From the NCBI GenBank assembly GCA_014898425.1, contig RCSZ01000009.1:2232001-2296000 (forward strand): a stretch of 64,000 bases of DNA, in the 5' to 3' direction. The stretch's first letter is position 1. Every line of letters starts with the position of its first letter. Shown here one piece after another: positions 9,625-19,897 of this stretch. The position numbers were made by a program, and so were the translations under genes. The notes under the pieces were generated by a model. It made no database searches. It saw only the letters and a list, made by a program, of their open reading frames with translations, and was not told the origin of the DNA. Origin of the DNA: Botryotinia globosa (Eukaryota > Ascomycota > Leotiomycetes > Helotiales > Sclerotiniaceae).

Positions 9625-10791
9625 CCCGACATTCCAGGATGCACAGATAAGGGTTAATGTTCGGGCCATAATCTACCACCTTGATGGCGCCCTTCCGATT
9701 GGCAGATTGGTGATGCAAGTGAACTTGCACGTGGCTATACTGGGCCTTCGTCGTGTTCGGCCTAGGATGGCTCGATGGTATCAATATTCCGTCCATATGG
9801 CGTGTACAATCCACGCAGAGCCTGAAACCCAAGGGGCCATCTCGGGACGAAGGAGCGCGCTACGTGTATTTCCTCCTCCTTTCTCGCTGATGTTATCCTT
9901 GACTTTATGGGTCTCGATTATATGACTTCGAACTATATAGCCAAAAACAAAATTTATCAAAATCATTCTAATGCATGGTCAGTTTGCTTGAGCTTGGGTA
10001 TATTTATTTAAATCGAACTTAGTCAAATTGTTGACGGTGTGGACTGTGCCCCGATACTCTTTTACTAGTTCCAGGTATACACTCTGAGTAAGATAATGTG
10101 GATACATCATACCTCCCACCGAGATGAAAATGATTGCAAGCTTTGTAAGAATATAGCAGAGCAAAGGCAGGACCAATAGAATTTGAAGCAATTACTTCAC
10201 GCATTTAGAGGTTATGATTGAGGTGGCCAAATCTCTCATTATATTGCCCTGACGAGGGCCTAGGCTGGCGCATCTACTAGGGACCGCCCATACACAATCA
10301 TCAAGATCATGCACATAACTAAAGCTACAGCATCTCCATGCATCCCAACAGAAATAAGGAAAAGTGGTGCGAAGAAGTCGCCCGACCAGTAGATCCATCT
10401 ATACCATTTCCTTTTCAATTCCAATCGCGACGAGTAACATACCCACAGAGTAAGTTAAGCAATTTGTGAGGGTTGATAGCAAAACAGTACAGAAAGCAAA
10501 GAAAAAGCAAACGCGAGTTCATTCCGCTAAAAAGAACAACATCGAAGCGAGATAGCAAGGGGTATGACTGAGAAAAGGATAGACAATTAATCTCGTGTAT
10601 CATCAAAAAGGTGGCCAACCTCAATGTCGAGGCGGAGGAATTTGGTGCAAGCATCGCAAAAATCTCCGAAATGGGTACCAAATTTGATGGAGATATATGA
10701 TCAATCTCAAAAACAATTGACGCCGTGCCGAAATACCTAACATGGAACATACAGCACTTCAGATGGTTTTTGGAGATTTGGAATTTCTAAC
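9625..10791. other. Intergenic, about 1.2 kb
   Basis: Between the MITE and the 3' end of the BTB gene. Several short frames occur on both strands (for example minus 10415-10750, 111 codons), but none shows family resemblance, start context or splice support. No RNA gene or repeat is recognised. Confidence 0.5.
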
Positions 10792-11792
10792 TTAGAAGTC
10801 AGTAAACCTGTGAGAGAGTAGGTCAGTAGGTCATGGAAAAGGGAGGAAAGGGCTCACCCAATATCCACAATGTCATCCACATGATTGCATAATGCCACGA
10901 AAAGGTCAAAAAAAAGTTTACCGCCACTCTCCATTTCTGTCTGCATGGTTCCGCTCCTCTTAAATGTCTTACGACATCTGATAATCAAGGCAAGATAATG
11001 AGCGCGTAGTCTAGAGTCCGTGTCTGGCGTGTTGTCATAAGCATACCGAGCACTGCGAAGAATTGTAGCAACCTCGATTCCACTCTGTAAACCTTGCTTC
11101 CGAAGAGCAACGCGTTTGAGTTCCTCGAGACCATATTTCTCCGCGGCGCAGTATATGACAGTATCCTTTAAAAGGTGTTCTCCCACGCTGGATATATAAC
11201 TTGTAGCCTCTACCGACCCGCGGCCACCTATATTTTCGGGGTTGGGCGAATGATCTGCATCCTCAAGCTCCCAAGAGTTTCGGCGTTTGTTGTGAATCAA
11301 ACGTGGATAGTAGTCACCCTTCTGTAAGTTTGTCAGTATCACCGAGATGACTACTGTGTATTTTACGTCATCGGTAAACATACGTAGAGGTATTCGAGAA
11401 CACAGGAGAAAATTTCAGGTTCTTCATCGGGTAAAGTGATCCTCTTACTCTGCGCCTCGAAGAATTGTCCTCTCATTGCCGTCGCAAAGTATGGAGACAA
11501 GGAGAGTACATCTTCATGCGCCGCAAACAGTCGTCCTTCCTTACCAACTGTGAATGTTACAATTGGTGAGGTCAAGCGACTATAGTGATATCCCGTCAGT
11601 TTAAATTCAACTCAAGCCAGAATTTGTATTCAACAACATGATCAGCCTGTCTTACCTCGCATTGGGTGAGCCTTGCGAGCTTTGATCGAACGACTTCTGC
11701 AATTTCGACAATTTTGCGGGATCCCTATATGATTTCTTCAATTTAATGTTCTTTTCCACACGATCATTTGATCTATGGGAACGCTTGAACAT
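10792..11792 (-). CDS. BTB/POZ domain protein (4 exons)
   Basis: Exons on the minus strand: 11792-11656, 11579-11384, 11321-10858, 10807-10792, giving 270 aa. Introns are 76, 62 and 50 nt with GTAAGA/GTATGT/GTGAGC donors and CTGAC-like branch sites. If the last intron is retained the protein ends at a TGA at 10854-10856 instead. A basic N-terminus (MFKRSHRSNDRVEKN) precedes the BTB fold (about residues 47-145): TSPIVTFTVGKEGRLFAAHE, LSLSPYFATAMRG, LPDEEPEIFSCVLEYLY. The C-terminal helices include CAAEKYGLEELKRVAL. BTB domains mediate homodimerisation or act as Cullin-3 adaptors. There is no kelch, MATH or zinc-finger partner domain, which is typical of the expanded fungal BTB-only family whose roles are mostly unknown. 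Confidence 0.85.
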
Positions 11793-13246
11793 GACTGCTT
11801 CGGGTATATTGTGAATGATCAATATATGGACTTGGAGGGGTAATTGAATGAGTGTCGAAATTAGTATTCGGATGTGAGGGTAGGGAGAGAAAGGTGATTG
11901 AATTGACACACAAAACGAAAGATTGACAGGGTCTCGGAAGAAATCTCAAAATTGTACTAAGTGACAGTAATGAGATTCTTGAGTGTTGGTAGTCGACCCG
12001 AATGGTGTGGTAAGGAAAGGGAAAAAAAGGTCGCGAGGGCGCGAAGAGGCCTCAATATATATATTTATCCATTGACACACTGCAGCCAAACATTTTCTTG
12101 GCAGGCAACCAATATGTACGACACGTGATACTCGGTCAGTCCAATTGAAGTTCAAATGGTAGGGAACAAAATGTCTTTTCCATTTGATTCGTTCTACTCA
12201 ATGCCGCTCAGCCTCAAGTTCATATCGTGATGAGTTCATTCGTTGTTATGTGTAACAATTTTGTGATGCCTATCATAGCTGGAGGCTGAATTTCCCGTCT
12301 TCGCTGTCCCGATAAAGCCTGGCCTTACAATGCAGTCACATGCACGCGTGGTATCATCACGTGCTTATTTGATTCAACCATCAACAACTACTTACTGACA
12401 GTCTACAGTATTAACATTGGTTTGATCGAAGAGCGACGTGCGTTGAATGCCTCTCAAACTGTACGAACTGAAAATTGCGAACAACGTGCATCAAGCTTCC
12501 AAACCTTGGCCATGCCGTAGTCTATGTGAAAGGATCCTGGCGCCTTTTCAGCGGGCGCAGAGGCTGTCTCTCATCAAGCGTAAAGTTACTCAAATGAATG
12601 CCGAATCTTGATATCAAGTATATCTAGGGATGCTTAGTGCTCCTAAAGCGCTCAAAGTCAAGCGCGGCCCGAACAAGACTGTTACCCTCATAGGAAACCA
12701 TATATAACGAAAGAAGATCTGGATTTGATGGAGGTGGCTCTATAGAGCATCACTGTTCTGTAACAATATGAGCATTGATGCAGCGTAGAACGGTTTCATT
12801 TTAGGAATCAAAATCTGAAGTCGCATTTTTAAATGAGAAATCTGTACATATCATTCATGCTGATCAAGTATACTGACCTCGTCATCTGGGGGTTTTGACT
12901 GAAGGATAGATGTGTCGTCTCACACAAGTAGGTATTCTATGATTCTGGTATACCCGCTAGTGGTCTAAAGGAGTAGATGCAGAGCGAATAATTCTATAAA
13001 AACAGGTAACTATCAGGCGAGAGAAAGGAAAACGAACTCGGGGATGGGGTCCTGATACACAAATACACGCATATTGTGAAAGGAAAGTTATGCCCGATGA
13101 AGGGCAAGTAATAAGTTTTCAAAAAGGTATCCAAAAAAAACTAATTCCTATATAACACACAAAATTGATTATACGTCCTACCGTCAATTGATTACACCTC
13201 AGATGAGTGCTCACACGTCCGATAACTCAACAGTAAATACTAGGTC
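11793..13246. other. Intergenic, about 1.45 kb
   Basis: Holds the BTB promoter and the 3' flank of the monooxygenase gene. There is a short TATATATATT run near 12057. No gene, RNA or repeat could be supported. Confidence 0.5.
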
Positions 13247-15019
13247 CTATGCTACGATCCAGCCCTGATAGTCATTCTCATTACTTCTCGCCAATGTTGC
13301 TGTGTACTCTGGCATACCACCAGCCCTATGATAATGTCAACATTCACAAAGGGAAGTAGGAAAATACGGGAGAAAAACTTACCAGCTGAGCGGCTCAACC
13401 TTTCTTCCAGGAATGTTTGCCCCCTGATACCAGCTTTTTGCCAGCGGAAACAAAGATTTATTCCAAGCTTCAGTCATCCTCCTATTCCAATCCTCTTCCG
13501 CTTCACTCTTTGCCTCAAAGTAAGTTAAATTTTTCTCGTTTAATCCCTTTATCGTGTCCGCAAGGTACTCCGCTTGGAATTGGGTACAGCTCGGTCCGTT
13601 CGAGAATGCAGTAGGCGCTTGAGGCCCGTAGAGGAAGAACATGTTGGGAAAGTTGTTCATGGCAATACCCATAGATGTACGTGTTCCATCTTTCCATTTC
13701 TGGGCAATGGTACTACCATCTATGCCTTGAATATTGAGCTGAGCTAGCGATCCAGTACAAGAGTCGAAACCCGTGGCGAGAATTAAAACGTCGTATTCTA
13801 CTTCTCCTTCTTTGGTTTTGATTCCCTTTTCGCTGACTTCTAAGATGGGCGATTCGTTTATATCGATAATGTCAATGTGTGGCAGAGAGAAAACTTCATA
13901 AATATCTTGTTCTAGAGAAGGGCGTTTGGTTCCCCATGGATGAGGTGGAATCTCTGGTGCCAAGAGCTTCTGTTTTCTGGGGTCGGGAATTCTTTTGAGT
14001 ACTGATTTGCGCCAAAATTTGTAGGCTTCGTCATTGGCGTCTTGGTCAAAAAGTATGTCTTTGTAATTGTTAAGCCAGAAATGGAAACCGCCTTTTTTAA
14101 TCAGTAGGTCATGGAAGGTAGCTTCACGTTCTTCTGGCGTATCATCGAAGGTGTTTTTTTCTAAAAAGGTATATGGGAAACCAGCGAATGTATGTCGTGT
14201 TTTCTCAAATTCTTCTTCATACTTGCCCTCGGCCTTCTTTCTGGCCTCTTCTTCTGGGTCAAGAAGTCCTTGATTCATGGGTAAGGCGTAATTGGGTGTT
14301 CGTTGATAGACGGTAAGATGATTAACAACGGGTCCAATGGTTTGTATCACCTGGATACCAGTCGCTCCAGTACCGATTTGACCAACTCGTTTGTTCTTTA
14401 GATTAACACCATGCTGAGGCCATGTCGCTGTATGATATATGTCCCCTTTGAAATTACTAAGTCCGTGAAATGGGGGAGTGAAACGACGAGATGCAAATCC
14501 TATACAGGGTATAAACCATCGGCAATAAATTTCGAAGCCATCTGAGCATTCCACAAGCCATTGATTGCGTTGTTTGTCGAACGTAGCTCCGTCGACATGC
14601 TTGTCGAACTCAAGATCTTTCCGAACATCCCATTTCCTTTCAACGTGTTCAAAGTATCGACGAATCTCGCTGCCACCGGGAAATTTCTCTTTGAATGTAA
14701 AGTCCTCCCATAACTCTTTGTCGAATAATTGATAAATTGGGGCATCAGAATCGACTCGAGCGCCAGGCTATTGCATATTAGCTCAAGAGCCATATACCAT
14801 GCCCAGAAACATACATAACAATTCCAGTACCAGATACCTCCACTCTTCGAACCTTTCTCGTAAATCTTACAATTGAGTCCTTGCTTCCGAAGCCTTATTG
14901 ACTCATCAGTAACTGGGCATTCGATATCAGAGTTGGACCTACTTATTCAGCATAGTAAAAGAGCCAAATCCAGCTCCTACTAGTAGCACATCTACTTCTT
15001 CAATCTGTAATGAGCCCAT
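13247..15019 (-). CDS. FAD-dependent Baeyer-Villiger monooxygenase (4 exons)
   Basis: Exons on the minus strand: 15019-14943, 14893-14815, 14767-13383, 13325-13247; introns 49, 47 and 57 nt, all phase-consistent, giving 539 aa. Class B flavin monooxygenases use FAD and NADPH to insert oxygen next to a ketone. Seen: FAD-binding GAGFGS (residues 15-20), KIYEKGSKSGGIWYWNCYPG across the second splice, the Baeyer-Villiger fingerprint FKGDIYHTATWP (about 158-169), and the NADPH-binding GTGATG (about 184-189). Without the last intron the frame would stop at 13379; splicing adds AGGMPEYTATLAR...YQGWIVA, matching the family's C-terminal block. The closest family type is cyclohexanone/phenylacetone-monooxygenase-like. 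It stands alone with no polyketide or terpene genes nearby, so detoxification or ketone catabolism is as likely as secondary metabolism. Confidence 0.93.
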
Positions 15020-16378
15020 GATTAATTGCTTACGTGCTTGCTATTGAAAAAAACGACTACCAGGAGAAGCAAGATGGGAGGTGACGTCGGTATTTATGTA
15101 TGAAAATCTGAAGGGGTGTCATGAAGTGGCTGTTACTTAGAGCTCAAGAAATAGAAGGTGATCATGTAAGATACAAGGTTCTGATTTGGAATAGAGGATA
15201 CATGGCAGTGTTGTCTTCCGTCTTTGATGGCACGTCAAATGTCCTAATTATGTGCACTAGTACCCACCCGTGGACAGCTCAGATCTTCCAGCCATTTGAG
15301 GAGTAAAGTAAAGTCGATCGGACAAATGGGGATTTACTTGAAGATGATTAACCTTATTAGTATATTGCCAACATGAAGAACTAATCTGAAACAATACCGC
15401 GGACGTAAATCCGCAGTGGTGCGGGGTAACACTTATTAGCTCCCCCCATCGATCCATATACTCTGTATTATTCTCGTGGGGTAGCGGGGCACCTCTTGGT
15501 TACCTATCACTCGTGACGAGCTTAGCTAAGCAGCTCTATAGGTGTACCTAACATTAATCATCAGGATGTCATGCTTCATAGAACTCACCTCCTGTTGTCT
15601 CCATAGGCCACCACCAACCTGGCCCAGCATATTTGTTAACCTTAGATCTTTCCCAAACCGCTCCTGAAAGTTGGAGTGTAAAATCTTTACCCTCTTCACA
15701 TCAACTCACTGTACACAATTTCTATCCTAATCCTGAAGGACGATGGATCACTTGTGTATGGAGATCTAGCTTGCCCCCATCCCTCCAGCTCTTTACTAAG
15801 ATCGTCCACAGACACCCAACATGTCCTGATTTCAACTTCCCATTGATTTCTCATACTCCTATTCATCTACTTGGACTATCACGGGCCATTACAGCTATCC
15901 AATGCCCCATATTCCTTCTTGATTTACCCTCAGGACCTTGAAATTGAATTCGGTAGACCTCGATTTCACTACTGTAGCATAAAATTACCAACCCAATTTT
16001 ACCTCACACCACAGGTCCTCTCAACATAAGAACCATCTCAAAAAGAATCATATTCAAATCAGAATTAGCTATCAAATTACACAAAAAGTAAGGACCAAAA
16101 ACAAATCCCAGACAGGTATCGAAAACTATTTTGGCCAGGAGGATTATTCCATTCTACGCATTCCAATCCCCACCACCCAGTCCCATGCATCCAATCCAAT
16201 ACTGCCATTCGGCCCCAACCCCAACCCAGTCCAGCCCAGGGCATGCTATCCAGATTCATTGATCCCTTTCAAAGAGAAAACTCCGTTGATTGATTAACTG
16301 ATAGTACAAACCATCCCACACAAGTAGGCCATAATCCTCCGTGTACTGTACTATCTATCCCATTTACTCCAACCTCAA
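15020..16378. other. Intergenic, about 1.36 kb
   Basis: Promoter of the monooxygenase gene and 3' flank of the kinesin gene. C/T-rich tracts run from 15700 to 16300. Plus-strand frames such as 15633-15941 have no supporting features. Nothing else is seen. Confidence 0.5.
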
Positions 16379-19047
16379 TTAAAAATCATCGTCATCAGCA
16401 AAATCCCACTTCCTCGGCGCCAGTTTTCTAACTCTCTTAGTCGGACTTCCTGGACCTACATCTCTCTTTTTAATCCTTAATCTTGCACTCGCACTTCTAG
16501 CAATTCCAGCCTCATCATCCTCAACCTTCAATCTCGCCATACTGTCCCGCAATTCCAGTCCCTTATTCTCAGGCGCGTCATCTGGAATTGGCGATGCTGA
16601 TTTATCCATAGCATGTGTTCGGCTCTCCTTCAGGATTCTATTTGAAGGCTTTCGAGGTTTTGTCGGACTCCTGCTATTCAACTCCCTCTTCAATCTCTCT
16701 ACTTCCCTCAACAACTTTGCATTTTCCATTTCGAGTCCGAGCGTTGGGTCACCGTCCACATTTTCTTTATTTTCATCCCCAGCCATTCCAGCCAATCCAG
16801 CGATGCCTGCACCTAAACCTCGAACCACGACTTCCACCTTTCTATCCCTCCATTCCTCCTCCCTCTCTCCATGCTCCTCTAATCTTATCATCCACTTTCT
16901 ACCTTCTTCTTGGATTCTCCTCTCCATCTCCTCGTAGCATTCTTCTCGAATTTCCATCTCTAGTTCCAACATTCTGTCTTCCATACTTTGGAGATGTGCT
17001 TCACTTTCCATTCTCAATCTTGACTCGCGTTCTAATTCACCGCGTAAACCATCGATTTCCTCAGACATGCGTGCAATTTCTAATGCCGCAATTTCCATAG
17101 TTTCCCGTTCAGTATCGGTAGGTGTCTGATGTGGACCATCACGGTATCGAGAGAAAGTAGGAGAAGTAGGGCTGATGTAACTTGGATGTCTATCAGACGA
17201 TTGTGATGATCCGAGAATGGTAGCCGTGATTGATGGAATTCTTGGAACCGTGATCTCTTTCGCCAATGCCGAGTACCGTAGGATTTGCGAAGTTGCATTA
17301 AAATCTCCCAATGGATCAGCCGTAACGATCATGATTGCTTTTTGAGGATTTCGATGATGGTGGGTGACCGTGGAAGGTTTTGTGCCATGAGATGGGAACG
17401 AATTTGAGAAAAGAAGTTCCGTGAGTTTGCATTGGCGAAATGGAACAACGTTTGGCTGTTTTCTTGTGGTTAAATCTTAAAGTCTTATTAGATGAACATA
17501 AAGAGTGAATTCAACGTACCTTTGTGTTGTTCTCCAAATCTGATTGCATCTGCAAACATTGCCCTAAATACATCAAACTCTCATTAATCTTTCCGGCCTC
17601 AGCCAATGTAGCACCAGCGGTTTTGGCATCTCTAGCCCTTTCACTTCCAGCCAAATCTACGACTGTAAGTGAACTTCCTCCCCAAGTGCCTGGCGTTCTC
17701 GATCTTCTCCTCTTCTTTACCTCGACACAGAAAAAGCCATGAGACCGAGATGATGTACTGTTAGAATTAGTTCCCGCAACTCTTCGTTCATTGAGACCAG
17801 CTTCCAAAACCATGAGAGCATCTTTCATGCTACCACAAATAATCTTTCTAAGTCCAGCAACCACTTTTCGTTCGGGTGATTGCTCCGTAGGTTTAAATAG
17901 GAGTGGTCGTCTTCTAGATTCCTTGGTAGATTTGTTTAGCGCCGCTGGCGTTAGAAGATCGAATATCCTATCATTATAAACTTCGTACATCGAGATCAGA
18001 ATCGCATACTCCGCATGATGATCGACATCGACCGTAATTCCTGTGATATCCGGACTGCTTGGCAAAGCCGATGGTCTTGTAGGTATCGTTCGTCTCGGAG
18101 GTTGGTAAGAATCGCCCTTTTGAGGAGTTTTAGCAATAATCATTTTCCTGGCTGCTGTTGCAGTAGCTTGCATAAATGAGGGAATAAAGGAAGTCATCGA
18201 TACTGTCGATTCTCCTGGAATTGGCACTGGCGCACATCCTGGTGTTTTACTATCATCTTGGTTGACTACGATCCTGATGCTCTTAGGACTTCCTGTTGCC
18301 TGGAATGGGGGCAAGTATGGATATAATTTGGTTGGACTTGGGTGGTAGGGAATGGGCACGCGTACCACCTGGGGTGTTGGGGCTCTGGAGCTCCCTCGAG
18401 ATGAAGCTGGGTCGAAGTAGTATGCATCTATAAACATCTGCGCAGACATAACTTGGGCCTCTGATGGATCCGATGCCGCAATTGAACCATGTAATCCAGG
18501 GTGCGAATTGACATCGAGAATGTTGTTGTCAATGGAACGAAACAGTAGATCGAGGGCAAGTTGTGTGAGTCCGCGTTGACTCCGAGAACCAAGAATTGTA
18601 TGACTCTGCGATAGATACATTAGCACATACTCGATCTGTACATGACCAAACCAAGATATCAACCTTTCCAGAGCCAGTGACTCCCAATGTAGCAAGTAAT
18701 CCATCTCTACCCTCTCCACCATTTGGTCCCAACACACCTTCTACCAAAGGCAGCACACCCGTTCCTTGAAATACATCCAATTGTGAACTTTCTTCTTCAA
18801 AGACCCGAGTGAAGGCGAATCTCTCCACTGCCCTGCGTCTATTGTCATTTGGGGGATTCAATGTGATGTGGGTCGGAGATGCCGTTCCATCTTCAAGTTC
18901 TTCTTCAGTGGGTTCTTCAACTGTAAGAAAGCGCTCTGGTATTGGTAACGTGGGGTACAATTGTTGAGTTGATATTGGAGGAGGTCTTAATCGTAAATAC
19001 ACTTCGAATAATGAAGATGTTGAATTTGTTGCAGTCGGCGATTCCAT
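16379..19047 (-). CDS. Kinesin-like motor protein, probable kinesin-6 (3 exons)
   Basis: Exons on the minus strand: 19047-18664, 18605-17520, 17455-16379; introns 58 and 64 nt, both phase 0, giving 848 aa. The N-terminal motor has the P-loop GVTGSGKSHT (about 122-131, interrupted by intron 1 right after the Lys), switch I NSNSTSSRSH (about 408-417) and switch II VDLAGSER (about 444-451), then NVVPFRQCKLTELL across intron 2. Between the P-loop and MYEVYNDRIFDLL the motor carries an unusually long Ser/Pro-rich insertion of about 150 residues. Large motor insertions are typical of the kinesin-6 (MKLP/Klp9) group, which acts on antiparallel spindle-midzone microtubules. A Glu/Arg-rich coiled coil (about 605-700) and a basic C-terminal tail with SPTK sites (SPTKPRK, SPTKRVRK), possible CDK targets, follow. 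Kinesin identity is certain; the subfamily is inferred. Confidence 0.95.
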
Positions 19048-19897
19048 GATTGGGAGAATTTGGAAAAGTGTTGTTTCTTTTGCTGATCAATGATGGAGGT
19101 TTAAAAAGTCGCGGGAAGATTATTTGATGTGCTAGGTAAACGTAAATCTGGGGTAAAATGTTGTCAGGGCAACCGAAAATAAGCAATGTGAAATTTCCCG
19201 GCATTGTTACCCCTGACAATGCCTCTGCTTTGTACCCATGCATATGCGAGTGAGTGAATGATGAAACTGTGTCAAATCGAGTACTACCTGCCTAGGTACG
19301 TTTGGTATTTGATGTATATCCTAAAAGTGTACATCCAAGGCAGTGACTTCCTAAGGGCAAGCGGAGCGTCATTCCATTATGTGGGTAGATCATGTGGGTA
19401 GATCATCCGGGTAGATTCAAGAAGCATAAAATCACTATCAAATTCATATATTCCCAATCAACTTCAATGCCAACACACACACTATCTTTATTTGCATACC
19501 TACTACACTTATCTTGCCTCCCCATACCTTCAAAATCATCCTTCTTACCTCCCTCCCCCTTTCTCGGCCCAGCCCAGCCCAGTCCAATCCCAACACCCCT
19601 TACAATCCTTTCAAGAAGTTCAAATTTAATATACAGTAGTACCAACGCAAAAAAAATCTTTCTAAAGTCCCTCCATATTTGTATATGCCCCCATATAAAT
19701 GCTACCTCATAATCATCGTAATAAAACGCAAAGAAAAGGGGCCCAGGTTCCAAATTCTCTTTTTCCCACACACACAAAAGAAAAAAAAAAGCCAATGACG
19801 CCTCGAAAAACTCACAATCCCACCAAACACCATATGTTAGGTATACATTCCCCAATTACTCCCTAGGACATATGCCTGTCACAGTAAATGATGTCTC
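19048..19897. other. Intergenic between kinesin and TBC genes
   Basis: Promoter of the kinesin gene plus the 3' UTR of the TBC gene. It contains a C-rich run with repeated GCCCA units near 19569-19582 and a purine run near 19786. The 150-codon minus-strand frame at 19403-19855 is low-complexity, hydrophobic and unsupported. Confidence 0.5.

Noticed and set aside
10415..10750. 111-codon minus-strand frame
   Set aside because: Looks superficially membrane-like, but has no family resemblance and lies just beyond the BTB gene's last exon.
16615..17100. 161-codon plus-strand frame
   Set aside because: It lies antisense to the kinesin coiled-coil exon; its Pro/Leu/Ser composition is the mirror of Glu/Arg-rich codons.
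19403..19855. 150-codon minus-strand frame
   Set aside because: Low-complexity Phe/Tyr/Gly content in the TBC 3' flank; no conserved feature.
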